NCBI RefSeq assembly: GCF_902499135.1
Contig: NZ_CABVPR010000020.1
Location: 1 to 64,000, forward strand
Source: Burkholderia dolosa
GTDB taxonomy: Bacteria > Pseudomonadota > Gammaproteobacteria > Burkholderiales > Burkholderiaceae
Length of the DNA: 64,000 bases
Reading direction: 5' to 3'
Shown here piece after piece: positions 47,348 to 56,926 of the stretch. The translations under genes and the position numbers were made by a program. Within the stretch, counting starts at the first letter, position 1; the number at the start of each line of letters is the position of its first letter. A model generated the notes under the pieces. The model saw only the letters and a program-made list of their open reading frames with translations. It was not told where the DNA came from and made no database searches.

Positions 47348-47407
47348 TTTTCCGCACACCACGCGCGGAAAACACGTGATTATACAGAGGGTTAGCATCG
47401 AAGTCAA
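47348..47407 (-). promoter_or_regulatory. rplU promoter and 5' leader hairpin
   Basis: On the minus strand -35 TTGACT (47407-47402), 17 bases, then a perfect -10 TATAAT (47384-47379). The predicted start site is near 47372. The stem TTTTCCGC/GCGGAAAA (47372-47348, 9-base loop) would form the very 5' end of the mRNA, about 24 bases before the rplU start codon. Confidence 0.85.
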
Positions 47408-47501
47408 AGCCGATCCGCGATTGCCGGATGCGCGCTTCGGCCGAACGGCCAAAATCGCGGCCCGGGCACGTCCGACAGACCGGGATATCGCCGATTCGAC
47501 T

Positions 47502-47533
47502 TATAATCCGCGGCATCACCCAATTCCATCATC
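47502..47533 (+). promoter_or_regulatory. ispB -10 element
   Basis: A perfect TATAAT at 47502-47507 lies 27 bases before the ispB ATG. No good -35 is present at normal distance. It is divergent from the rplU promoter. Confidence 0.55.
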
Positions 47534-48529
47534 ATGTCGTCGTCCACCGCCTCCCCCACCCTCAGCGCCGCCCATCTGCTCGCCCCGATCGCCAGCGACA
47601 TGGAGCAGGTGAATCGCGTCATTCGGCAAAGCCTCGCGTCGGACGTGCTGCTGATCAACCAGATCGCCGAATACATCATCGGCGCGGGCGGCAAGCGGCT
47701 GCGTCCGGCATTGTTGCTGCTGGTCGCCGGCGCGCTCGGCGAAACGTCTCATCAGCGGCACGTGCTCGCCGCGGTCGTCGAGTTCATTCATACGGCGACG
47801 CTGCTGCACGACGACGTCGTCGACGAATCCGAATTGCGGCGCGGTCGCCAGACGGCCAATGCGCTGTTCGGCAATGCGGCCAGCGTGCTGGTAGGCGACT
47901 ATCTGTATTCGCGATCGTTCGAGATGATGGTCGGCGTCGGCAAGATGCGCGTGATGGAGATCCTGTCCGAAGCGACGACGATCATCTCCGAAGGCGAAGT
48001 GCTGCAACTGCTGAACATGCACGACGCCGACGTCGACGAAACGCGCTACATGCAGGTGATCCGCTACAAGACGGCGAAGCTGTTCGAAGCGTCGGCCCGG
48101 CTCGGCGCGGTGCTCGCAGGCGCGGACGCGCCGACCGAAGCGGCGGCGGCCGAATACGGTCGCCGGATCGGCACCGCGTTCCAGATCATGGACGACTGGC
48201 TCGATTACGCAGGCACCGCCGAGGCAATGGGCAAGAACGCCGGCGACGACCTGCGCGAAGGCAAGCCGACGCTGCCGCTCATCTATCTGATCGAACGCGG
48301 CACGCCGGAACAGTCGGCGCTTGCGCGCGAGGCGATCGAACAGGGCGGCACCGATCGCTTCGACACGATTTTCGATGCGATCACGCGCTCGGGAGCGCTG
48401 GATCACACGCTCGAATGCGCACGGCAGGAAGCCCAGGCCGCAGCTGCGGCAATCGCCGCGTTCCCCGATTCGATCTATAAGGAAAGCCTGCTCGGATTGT
48501 GCTCGTATTCGACGTCGCGGCAGTCGTAA
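47534..48529 (+). CDS. ispB: Octaprenyl diphosphate synthase
   Basis: A 331-residue trans-prenyltransferase that makes the C40 side chain of ubiquinone-8. The first aspartate-rich motif DDVVDE is at 93-98 and the second, DDWLDY, near 219-224; GGKRLRPALLLL at 52-63 binds isopentenyl diphosphate. Small residues upstream of the first motif fit a long product. Placement divergent from rplU-rpmA is common in proteobacteria. Confidence 0.95.
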   Translation: MSSSTASPTLSAAHLLAPIASDMEQVNRVIRQSLASDVLLINQIAEYIIGAGGKRLRPALLLLVAGALGETSHQRHVLAAVVEFIHTATLLHDDVVDESELRRGRQTANALFGNAASVLVGDYLYSRSFEMMVGVGKMRVMEILSEATTIISEGEVLQLLNMHDADVDETRYMQVIRYKTAKLFEASARLGAVLAGADAPTEAAAAEYGRRIGTAFQIMDDWLDYAGTAEAMGKNAGDDLREGKPTLPLIYLIERGTPEQSALAREAIEQGGTDRFDTIFDAITRSGALDHTLECARQEAQAAAAAIAAFPDSIYKESLLGLCSYSTSRQS

Positions 48530-48687
48530 TGCGCCGCGCGCGTTCGGTACGAACGCCCGGCGGCGACCTGCCCCGAAAAATTTCTTCGCCGAGGTATTCC
48601 ATTTTCGAAGAAACGCCGCTATAGTTATGTTCTTGCTCGACGACGCAGCAGTCTTCAAGAAGATCGTGAAATCGTCCGAGTCCAAAT

Positions 48688-48764
48688 CGGGGTGTAGCTT
48701 AGCCTGGTAGAGCGCTACGTTCGGGACGTAGAGGCCGGAGGTTCGAATCCTCTCACCCCGACCA
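48688..48764 (+). tRNA. tRNA-Pro (anticodon CGG)
   Basis: A 77-base tRNA with encoded CCA. Acceptor arms CGGGGTG and CACCCCG pair fully, the anticodon stem is CTACG/CGTAG with loop TTCGGGA (anticodon CGG at 48722-48724), and the T arm has GGTTCGAATCC. A possible promoter is TTCCAT (48597-48602), 17 bases, TATAGT (48620-48625). CCG is a common proline codon at this GC content, so this tRNA should be well used. Confidence 0.97.
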
Positions 48765-48777
48765 GATTTGCAAAAAA

Positions 48778-48805
48778 CCGTGCACGCCGTGCACGGTTTT
48801 TTTTT
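48778..48805 (+). terminator. Intrinsic terminator after tRNA-Pro
   Basis: Arms CCGTGCAC and GTGCACGG with loop GCC, followed by nine T; six A precede the stem. Confidence 0.93.
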
Positions 48806-48904
48806 GCCCGTACACGCTGTCGACACGTGCCGCGCACGACACATCGCGGCCGCCGGCCTCTGCTATATTCGCTCCATCCCTGTCCTTCACTCCCTTTCCG
48901 CCGC

Positions 48905-50194
48905 GTGGACCAAATTCCCTTATGGGCGCAAATCGGCGCCGTCTTCCTGCTTCTCCTCTGTTCCAGCTTCTTTTCGATTTCCGAGACCGCGATGATGGCG
49001 CTCAACCGTCATCGGCTGAAGCATCTCGCCGGTCAGGGCGCGCTCGGCGCAAAAACCGCGCAGGGCCTCCTTACTCGCACCGACTTGCTGCTCAGCGTGA
49101 TCCTGATCGGCAACAACCTGTTCAACACGATCATTCCGGTGCTCACGACGTCGATCGCGCTCCATACGTTCGGCCGTAACAATCTCGCGCTGTCGATCGC
49201 GACCGGCATCGTCGCGTTCCTGATCATCGTATTCGCCGAAATCGCGCCGAAGATCGTCGGCGCGACGTTTCCCGAGCGCATCGCGCTGCCCGCGAGCCTC
49301 GTGATCGCGCCGCTGATGCGCGTGTTCAAGCCGGTCGTCTGGTTCGTCAACGCGCTCGCGAACGGCGTGCTGTGGGTGTTGCGCATCAACACGAAGAAGG
49401 GTCGCGATCAGCGCATGTCGGCCGACGAGCTGCGGGCGATCGTGCTCGAGTCGAGCAGCTTCATGCCGACCAAGCACCGCAGCATCCTGCTGAATCTGTT
49501 CGACCTCGAGAACATTACCGTCGACGACGTGATGGTGCCGCGCCGCCAGATCGAGTCGCTGAACTTCTACGCGCCGCTCGACGACATCCTGCATCAGCTC
49601 GAAACCTGCTATCACAACCGTCTGATCGTCTATGAAGGCGATATCGACAAGGTGCTCGGCGTGCTGCACGTACGCAAGACGCTCACCGCGTTGCACAACC
49701 AGGAATTCGATCGCGAAACGCTGCGCGCGCTGCTCGCCGAGCCGTATTACGTGCCGTCCGGCACGCCGGTCGTTCAGCAACTGCAGTATTTTCAGGAAAG
49801 CCGGCAACGCACCGCGCTCGTCGTCAACGAGTACGGGGAGCTCGAAGGCCTCGTGACGCCGGAAGACATCATCGAGGAGCTGATCGGCGAATTCACGACG
49901 TCGATGCCGCGCAGCGAACGTGCGGGCGGCTGGGACGACAACGGCGAATGCATCGTGGCGGCCAGCATGCCGCTGCGCGAACTGAACCGCTGGCTGCACC
50001 TGAAGCTGCCGACCGACGGGCCGAAGACGCTGAACGGCCTGATCCTCGAGATCCTCGAGGAGATTCCGGAAGGCGACGTGTGCCTGAAAATCGGCGACGT
50101 GATGCTCGAAGTGATGCGCAGCGACGATCAGGCGGTACGCACCGTCAAGCTGTTCAAGCCGCGCGGCGCGCGCGCGCGCGCCGCGGCGCGCTAG
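48905..50194 (+). CDS. HlyC/CorC-family membrane protein (CNNM/CorB type)
   Basis: About 429 residues. Three or four N-terminal membrane helices form a CNNM domain (SISETAMMALNRHRLKHLA; GNNLFNTIIPVLTTSIAL; FAEIAPKIVGA), followed by paired CBS domains (VDDVMVPRRQI; TALVVNEYGELEGLVTPEDIIEELIGE) and a C-terminal CorC/HlyC transporter-associated domain. Such proteins are linked to Mg2+/Co2+ export. GTG at 48905 is chosen because the membrane domain starts directly after it; an ATG at 48827 would add 26 residues without family resemblance. No strong ribosome-binding site is seen. Confidence 0.87.
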   Translation: MDQIPLWAQIGAVFLLLLCSSFFSISETAMMALNRHRLKHLAGQGALGAKTAQGLLTRTDLLLSVILIGNNLFNTIIPVLTTSIALHTFGRNNLALSIATGIVAFLIIVFAEIAPKIVGATFPERIALPASLVIAPLMRVFKPVVWFVNALANGVLWVLRINTKKGRDQRMSADELRAIVLESSSFMPTKHRSILLNLFDLENITVDDVMVPRRQIESLNFYAPLDDILHQLETCYHNRLIVYEGDIDKVLGVLHVRKTLTALHNQEFDRETLRALLAEPYYVPSGTPVVQQLQYFQESRQRTALVVNEYGELEGLVTPEDIIEELIGEFTTSMPRSERAGGWDDNGECIVAASMPLRELNRWLHLKLPTDGPKTLNGLILEILEEIPEGDVCLKIGDVMLEVMRSDDQAVRTVKLFKPRGARARAAAR

Positions 50195-50224
50195 CCGAAC
50201 GGCCGACTGCCGGCGCCGGCCGCG

Positions 50225-51559
50225 ATGCGCGACCATCTGCAGGTCACGGATCAACGCGCGGCCGACGCGCCGGCTCACATGAACTTCCCTTCTTCCGCGC
50301 CGCCGCCGCGCATGCACCGCCCGCCGCCATCGCTGTCCGATGCGGCGCCGGCCACCGCGCGGCGTTCGCTCGATGCTGCGCAGCTCGACGATTCGCCCGC
50401 CGTGCGGCTGCTGACGGACACGCTGCACGCGGCTCGCGTACGCGATGCGTCCGATATCCATATCGAACCGTTCGACGTCGGCTGGCGCATCCGCCTGCGC
50501 ATCGACGGCGTGCTGCACGAGCATATGCGGCCGCCCGCTCATCTGCGCGACGCCCTCGTGACGCGCATCAAGGTACTCGCGCGCATGGACATTGCCGAGC
50601 GCCGGCTTCCGCAGGACGGGCGGCTGCGCATCGCGGTCGACAGCGGTACGCGAGGCGACTATCGAGTCAGTTCGCTGCCGACGCTATTCGGCGAAAAGCT
50701 CGTGCTGCGCCGCCTCGAAACGCTGCCGCACGACCTGACGCTCACGCGACTGGGCTTCGATGCGCAGCAGGCCGCGGCGATGGAGACCGCCATCCGCGCG
50801 CCGCACGGGCTCGTGCTCGTGACGGGGCCGACCGGCAGCGGCAAGACCTTGTCGCTCTACTGCGCATTGCAGATGCTCGATCGCGACGCGCACAACGTCT
50901 GCACGGTCGAAGATCCGGCCGAAATCCAGCTCGACGGCATCAACCAGGTCGGCGTCGCCGAGAAGGCCGGGCTCACGTTCGCGACCGCGCTGCGTGCGCT
51001 GCTGCGACAGGATCCGGACGTGATCATGGTCGGCGAAATCCGCGATGCGGAAACGGCCGACGTCGCGATCAAGGCCGCACAGACCGGGCACCTCGTGCTG
51101 TCGACGCTGCACACGAACGACGCGCCGGCGGCCGTCGCGCGGCTGCTCGACATCGGCGTCGCGCCGTACAACCTTGCGGCCGCGTTGCGGCTCGTCACCG
51201 CGCAGCGCCTCGTTCGGCGGCTGTGCGGCGCATGCCGCGTACGCTCGGACGCGTCGGCGCAGTTGCTGCGCGAAGCCGGATGCGACCCGGCGGCGCTCGA
51301 GTCCGGCTGGCGACCGTACGTGCCGCGCGGCTGTCCCGCTTGTCATGGAATCGGTTATCGAGGCCGCATCGGTCTGCATCAGACGATGCCGGTTTCGCCC
51401 GCACTCGCCGAACGCATCGTTGCGCGGGCGAGCGTGGGCGAACTTGAACGATGCGCGGCAGCGGACGGCATGCGCAGTCTGCGCGATGCGGCGCTCGCGC
51501 ACGTTCGCGACGGCACGACGAGCGTCGCGGAGGCCATCGCCGCGACACCGGACGCATGA
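50225..51559 (+). CDS. pilB: PilB/GspE-family secretion ATPase, shortened N-terminus
   Basis: About 444 residues. Only the core is present: an N2-type domain (SDIHIEPFDVGWRIRLRIDG), Walker A GPTGSGKTLS near 201-210, the aspartate box, DVIMVGEIRDAETA (Walker B), the His box HLVLSTLHTNDA and the zinc-binding cysteine sets (CGAC, CPAC). The usual N-terminal MshEN/N1 region of PilB is missing. It powers assembly of type IV pilus or pseudopilus fibres. ATG at 50225 has no visible ribosome-binding site, nor does ATG 50279. Its stop overlaps pilC (ATGA). Confidence 0.88.
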   Translation: MRDHLQVTDQRAADAPAHMNFPSSAPPPRMHRPPPSLSDAAPATARRSLDAAQLDDSPAVRLLTDTLHAARVRDASDIHIEPFDVGWRIRLRIDGVLHEHMRPPAHLRDALVTRIKVLARMDIAERRLPQDGRLRIAVDSGTRGDYRVSSLPTLFGEKLVLRRLETLPHDLTLTRLGFDAQQAAAMETAIRAPHGLVLVTGPTGSGKTLSLYCALQMLDRDAHNVCTVEDPAEIQLDGINQVGVAEKAGLTFATALRALLRQDPDVIMVGEIRDAETADVAIKAAQTGHLVLSTLHTNDAPAAVARLLDIGVAPYNLAAALRLVTAQRLVRRLCGACRVRSDASAQLLREAGCDPAALESGWRPYVPRGCPACHGIGYRGRIGLHQTMPVSPALAERIVARASVGELERCAAADGMRSLRDAALAHVRDGTTSVAEAIAATPDA

Positions 51560-52770
51560 CCGCCATGCGCACGCCCACGCGCGAAACCCGCTTCGCATGG
51601 CGCGGCCGCTCACGGGACGGCACACCGCGCCGCGGAACCGTCGTCGCGTTCGACGCGGCGGCGGCGCGCGCGGCCCTCGCACGCGACGGCATCGCGGTAC
51701 TGTCGCTCGATGCGCGCGGGCCGGCCCGACCGCCGGCGGCCGATACGCGGGACGTCACGCGCTTCACGCGCCAGCTCGCGAGCCTGCTGCAGGCCGGATT
51801 GCCGCTCGCGCCGTCGCTCGAGATGCTCGCGCGCACTCGGACGAGCGACGGCCTGCCGCGGATCGCCGCGGGCCTCGCGCGCGAAATCGTCGGCGGCCAG
51901 CGCTTTGCCGCCGCGTTGGCGCGTTATCCGTCGCAGTTCGGCACGCTGTATCGGCAGCTGATCGAGGTCGGCGAAGCCTCGGGTTCGCTCGGCACCGTGC
52001 TGACGCGCGTCGCGGAGCATCGCGAGCGTGCGGATGCGCAATGGCGCAAGCTGCGCGCGGCGCTCGCGTATCCGGCGGCCGTCATCCTGTTCGCGCTCGC
52101 GATCTCGGCCGCGTTGATGGTGTGGGTCGTACCGACGTTCCGCCAGATCTTCGACGGATTCGGCGCCGAACTGCCGGCGCCGACGCGCGCGCTGCTCGCG
52201 CTGTCGTCCGCGACGTCGGCGTGGGGCGGCGCATTCGCTGCGGGCGCCGCGGCGGCAGCGCTTGGCACGCATCATGCACTGCGGCGCTCGCCGCCGCTGC
52301 GCTACGCGTTCGCGCGACGCTTGCTCGGCGCACCGCTCGTCGGCAGCGCACTCGCGCGGTTCGCCGCCGCACGCTGGTGCCGCTCGCTCGCCACGCTGCT
52401 GGGCGCCGGCGTACCGCTCGCCGATGCATTCACGACGCTCGAGCGCGCGGCCGGTCATCCGGTGTTCGAGCAGGCCACTGCGCAGATTGCGGCACGCGTA
52501 CTGCGCGGTGCGCGGCTGGCCGACGCAATGCATGCGGCGGGCTGCTTCCCGGACGACGTCGTACAGCCGATCGCCGTCGCCGAGGAAACCGGCACGCTCG
52601 ACACGATGCTTGCCGACATCGCCGCGCTATGCGAACGGCAGCTCGACGCACACCTCGATGCACTCGCCGCGCTCGGGGAGCCGCTGATCGTGATCGTATT
52701 GGGCGCACTGGTCGGCGGACTCGTAATCGCGATGTATCTGCCCATCCTTCAATTGGGCAACGTGGTGTAG
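51556..52770 (+). CDS. pilC: PilC/GspF-family pilus assembly inner-membrane protein
   Basis: A 404-residue protein with the two repeated GspF domains (about 65-190 and 270-395) and three main membrane helices, near 175, 220 and 380. FTRQLASLLQAGLPLAPSLE, EVGEASGSLG and the second-domain counterparts LATLLGAGVPLADAF and VAEETGTLD are typical. It is the platform on which the ATPase acts. Coupled to pilB by an ATGA overlap. Confidence 0.93.
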   Translation: MTAMRTPTRETRFAWRGRSRDGTPRRGTVVAFDAAAARAALARDGIAVLSLDARGPARPPAADTRDVTRFTRQLASLLQAGLPLAPSLEMLARTRTSDGLPRIAAGLAREIVGGQRFAAALARYPSQFGTLYRQLIEVGEASGSLGTVLTRVAEHRERADAQWRKLRAALAYPAAVILFALAISAALMVWVVPTFRQIFDGFGAELPAPTRALLALSSATSAWGGAFAAGAAAAALGTHHALRRSPPLRYAFARRLLGAPLVGSALARFAAARWCRSLATLLGAGVPLADAFTTLERAAGHPVFEQATAQIAARVLRGARLADAMHAAGCFPDDVVQPIAVAEETGTLDTMLADIAALCERQLDAHLDALAALGEPLIVIVLGALVGGLVIAMYLPILQLGNVV

Positions 52771-52815
52771 CATCGCAACCGATTCTGTCGCCTTTTAAGC
52801 CTGAACCGGAGCCTC

Positions 52816-53727
52816 ATGACGTCCGCGCCGCTGTCCGCCGTTTTCGAATCGCCCGAGAGCGTGCTCGTCGCGCTCGCGATGCTGCCGCCCGCCGCGCAGT
52901 ATGCGTTCGCCGTCGTGCTCGGCCTGTGCGTCGGCAGCTTTCTGAACGTGGTCGTGCACCGCGTGCCCGTGATGATGAACCGCGCATGGCAGGCGGAAAT
53001 CGCGGAAGCCACCGGCAACGAGGCCGCCGTCCCGGATGACGGTTATCCGCCGCGCTACGATCTTTGGCGACCGCGAAGCGCATGCCCGCATTGCGGTCAT
53101 GTGCTGCGCGCGTGGGAGAACATCCCGGTCGTCAGCTACGTGGCACTGCGCGGACGCTGCCGGCAATGTGGACACACGATCGGGGCGAGCTATCCGCTTG
53201 TCGAGATCGCCGCGGCGCTGCTCGCAGCCGGCTCGCTCGCGGTGTTCGGCCCGACCGTTGCCGCGCTCGCTGCGTTCGGTCTGTGCGCGGCGCTGCTCGC
53301 AATGAGCGCAATCGACATCCGGACCAGCTATCTGCCCGACTCGATGACGCTGCCGCTGCTCTGGGCCGGGCTCGCCGCGAACCTCGGCGGCACGTTCACG
53401 TCGCTGCGTTCGGCCGTGATCGGCGCGATGGCGGGCTATCTGTTCCTGTGGGCGATCTACTGGCTATTCAAATGGCTGCGCGGCATCGAGGGCATCGGCT
53501 TCGGCGATCTGAAGCTGCTCGCCGCGCTCGGCGCGTGGATGGGCTGGGCTGCGCTGCCGCAAGTCGTGCTGTTCGCCGCGGTCACCGGTGCAATCGTCGG
53601 CCTCGTCGCGATGTGGCGGGGCCGCATGCGCTTCGAGGAACCGATCCCGTTCGGCCCGTTCCTCGCCGCCGGCGGCGTGGCGACGCTGTTTTTCGGGACC
53701 CCTTTCTATCTGGCGCTCGGCACGTGA
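52816..53727 (+). CDS. pilD: Type IV prepilin peptidase
   Basis: A 303-residue inner-membrane aspartate protease that cleaves and N-methylates prepilins. The cytoplasmic loop has two CxxC pairs (CPHC, CRQC). The catalytic aspartates lie in SAIDIRTSYLPD and GIGFGDLKLLAALG. About eight helices are visible. GGAG precedes the ATG. It follows pilC by 45 bases. No pilin gene is present in the window, so its substrates are encoded elsewhere. Confidence 0.96.
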   Translation: MTSAPLSAVFESPESVLVALAMLPPAAQYAFAVVLGLCVGSFLNVVVHRVPVMMNRAWQAEIAEATGNEAAVPDDGYPPRYDLWRPRSACPHCGHVLRAWENIPVVSYVALRGRCRQCGHTIGASYPLVEIAAALLAAGSLAVFGPTVAALAAFGLCAALLAMSAIDIRTSYLPDSMTLPLLWAGLAANLGGTFTSLRSAVIGAMAGYLFLWAIYWLFKWLRGIEGIGFGDLKLLAALGAWMGWAALPQVVLFAAVTGAIVGLVAMWRGRMRFEEPIPFGPFLAAGGVATLFFGTPFYLALGT

Positions 53728-53822
53728 CATGAAACGCCACCCGTATACACAGTGCCCGCTGCAGTGCCCACCGCACACCGACGAAGCATTCCGTTTGGTT
53801 GCCGCGGTGAGCGGAGGCTGAC

Positions 53823-54431
53823 ATGTTTTCGATCGGACTCACCGGCGGCATCGGCAGCGGCAAGACGACCGTCGCAGACCTGTTCGGCGTGCGCGGCGCG
53901 TCGATCGTCGACACCGACCTGATCGCGCACCGAATCACCGCGCCGGGCGGCCTCGCGATGCCGGCGATCGAGCAAGCGTTCGGCCGCGGCTTCGTCGCGC
54001 CCGACGGCTCGCTCGAGCGCGCCAGGATGCGCGCACTGATTTTCAGCAACGACGACGCCCGCCGGCGCCTCGAAGCGATCACACACCCGCTGATCCGGGC
54101 CGAGACCGAGCGCGAGGCCCGCGAAGCGCAGGGAGCGTACGTGATGTTCGTCGTGCCGCTGCTCGTCGAGTCCGGCACCTGGAAGGCGCGCACCGACCGC
54201 GTGCTCGTCGTCGACTGCGCGGTGGAAACCCAGATCGAGCGCGTGATGCGCCGCAACGGATTCACGCGCGAGCAAGTCGAGGCGATCATCGCGAGACAGG
54301 CGACGCGCGAAGCGCGGCTCGCCGCGGCCGACGACGTGATCGTCAACGACGCGACGACACCCGACACGCTCGCCGCGCAGGTCGATGCACTGCACCAACG
54401 GTATCTCGGGCTTGCCGCCGCCGCGCGCTGA
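53823..54431 (+). CDS. coaE: Dephospho-CoA kinase
   Basis: A 202-residue P-loop kinase for the last step of coenzyme A synthesis. [20 protein letters not shown] at 2-21 holds Walker A, with DTDLIAHRI and the HPLIRAE lid region following. GGAGG precedes the ATG. Its link with pilD is a common betaproteobacterial order rather than a functional tie. Confidence 0.97.
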   Translation: MFSIGLTGGIGSGKTTVADLFGVRGASIVDTDLIAHRITAPGGLAMPAIEQAFGRGFVAPDGSLERARMRALIFSNDDARRRLEAITHPLIRAETEREAREAQGAYVMFVVPLLVESGTWKARTDRVLVVDCAVETQIERVMRRNGFTREQVEAIIARQATREARLAAADDVIVNDATTPDTLAAQVDALHQRYLGLAAAAR

Positions 54432-54470
54432 GCGCACCGCATCATCGTGATGGCGTACGAAATTGGCGCG

Positions 54471-55297
<827 letters not shown>

Positions 55298-55325
55298 CGG
55301 CCGCGGGCCGGTTTGATGCTTTCGT

Positions 55326-55526
55326 ATGACGACCGTTGTGAAATGCCCATCGTGCGGCGCAGAAGTGCGCTGGACGCCTGAAAGTCAATTCCGCCCGTTC
55401 TGCTCGGCCCGCTGCAAACAACTGGACCTCGGCGCGTGGGCGGCCGAAAAGTACCGGATCGGCGGCACGTCGGACGAGGGCCCCGCATCGGAAGAGGACG
55501 GCACGGACGGCCGCCGCGACAGCTGA
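55326..55526 (+). CDS. yacG: DNA gyrase inhibitor YacG
   Basis: A 66-residue zinc protein that binds GyrB and inhibits gyrase in E. coli. Four cysteines (7, 10, 26, 30) form the zinc site in KCPSCG and [16 protein letters not shown]. The C-terminal tail is acidic. It follows zapD by 28 bases. The 65-base convergent gap to mutT holds CGGCCGC/GCGGCCG repeats but no clear terminator. Confidence 0.96.
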   Translation: MTTVVKCPSCGAEVRWTPESQFRPFCSARCKQLDLGAWAAEKYRIGGTSDEGPASEEDGTDGRRDS

Positions 55527-55591
55527 ACAGCGCGCGGCTACCGCCCGCGATATGACGGCCGCCGCAATTTGCTCGCGGCCGCACCACGGCG

Positions 55592-56041
55592 TCAGCGCGA
55601 CGCCGCTTCCTTCTCGAGCAGTTCGAGTACCGGCAGCGCCGCCGGCAGCAACGGCGCGACGTCGACCGGAAGCGACTGCCACACGAATGCCTGCCCTTCC
55701 TTGCTGTGCGGCTCGCCCGTCCAGCCCGTCACCTTGCAGAAATAGAGCCGCACGTATGCGTGCGGATAATCGTGCTCGAGCGTATGCCAGCGGTGGCTGG
55801 CCGTGACGACGATGCCGAGTTCCTCGTGCAGTTCGCGCGCGAGCGCATCCTCGACGCTTTCCCCGGCTTCCAGCTTGCCGCCCGGAAACTCCCAGTAGCC
55901 TTCGTACGGCTTGCCCTGCAGCCGCTGCGCGAGCAGATAGCGTCCGTCCGGCTGCACCATCACGCCGACCGCGACTTCCGTCACCTTGCGGCCGTCGGGT
56001 GCGTTCGTGTCGCGCGGCTGTGCGAGCTCGTCGGCGCTCAT
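55592..56041 (-). CDS. mutT: MutT-type Nudix hydrolase
   Basis: A 149-residue Nudix protein, probably removing 8-oxo-dGTP. The Nudix box spans 54-76 (GGKLEAGES then ARELHEELG). WEFPGGK before it and the RWHTLEHDYPHAYVRLYF segment are like MutT. Its ATG overlaps the stop of the upstream ATPase gene (ATGA). Substrate is inferred from similarity. Confidence 0.88.
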   Translation of the reverse strand: MSADELAQPRDTNAPDGRKVTEVAVGVMVQPDGRYLLAQRLQGKPYEGYWEFPGGKLEAGESVEDALARELHEELGIVVTASHRWHTLEHDYPHAYVRLYFCKVTGWTGEPHSKEGQAFVWQSLPVDVAPLLPAALPVLELLEKEAASR

Positions 56042-56907
56042 GCCTGCTCCTTGCGGCCGGACCAGTCGCGTGCGAACTGCCAAGCGACGCGGCCCGAGCG
56101 CGAGCCGCGCTCGAGCGCCCACACGAGCGCGTCGCCGCGTGCGGTCTCGATCTCCGCGTCGGCGCAGCCGAAATGGCGCAGCCAGTGCGCGACGATGTCG
56201 AGGTAATCGTCCTGCTTGAACGGGTAGAAGCTGACCCACAGCCCGAAGCGCTCCGACAACGAGATCTTCTCCTCGACGACTTCGCCCGGATGAATCTCGC
56301 CGTCCGGCAGATGCTTGTACGACTCGTTGTCGCTCATGTATTCGGGCAGCAAGTGACGGCGGTTCGACGTCGCATAGATCAGCACGTTGTCCGACTGCGC
56401 GGCGATCGAGCCGTCCAGCGCAACCTTCAGCGCCTTGTAGCCCGATTCGCCGTCTTCGAACGACAGATCGTCACAGAACACGATGAACCGCTCGGGACGC
56501 GGCGAGATCAACTCGACGATGTCGCCGAGATCGTGCAGGTCGTCCTTGTCGACTTCGATCAGGCGCAGGCCGTCCCTTGCGTACGCATTCAGGCACGCCT
56601 TGATCAGCGACGACTTGCCGGTGCCGCGCGCGCCCGTCAGCAGCACGTTGTTCGCCGGCTTGCGCTGCACGAACTGCCGCGTGTTCTGCTCGATCAGCCC
56701 TTTCTGGCGATCGATGTTGTGCAGATCGTCGAGCGTGATCGTCGAGGCGGCCGGCACCGGCTGCAGATAACCGCGCCCCTGGCGCTTGCGCCAGCGGAAC
56801 GCGTGTGCGGCGTTCCAGTCGACGGCCGCCGGTGCGGGCGGCAGCATCGCCTCGAGACGGCCGAGCAGCGCTTCCGCGCGCGTCAGAAACTGTTCGAGTT
56901 TGTCCAT
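56038..56907 (-). CDS. DUF815 P-loop ATPase
   Basis: A 289-residue AAA-like ATP-binding protein. Walker A TGARGTGKSS is at 91-100, Walker B FIVFCDDLSFE near 141-151, and YATSNRRHLLPEYMSDN is a sensor-like segment followed by ERFGLWVSFYPF. The family (DUF815) is widespread beside argJ and mutT; its role is not established. It is 19 bases after argJ and overlaps mutT. Confidence 0.88.
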   Translation of the reverse strand: MDKLEQFLTRAEALLGRLEAMLPPAPAAVDWNAAHAFRWRKRQGRGYLQPVPAASTITLDDLHNIDRQKGLIEQNTRQFVQRKPANNVLLTGARGTGKSSLIKACLNAYARDGLRLIEVDKDDLHDLGDIVELISPRPERFIVFCDDLSFEDGESGYKALKVALDGSIAAQSDNVLIYATSNRRHLLPEYMSDNESYKHLPDGEIHPGEVVEEKISLSERFGLWVSFYPFKQDDYLDIVAHWLRHFGCADAEIETARGDALVWALERGSRSGRVAWQFARDWSGRKEQA

Positions 56908-56926
56908 GTCGTTCGAGCGCTCCCGA

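Noticed and set aside
48688-48805. tRNA-Pro as the attachment site of an integrated element.
   Set aside because: The tRNA is followed at once by its terminator and a housekeeping membrane-protein gene; no integrase or repeated tRNA end is present in the window.
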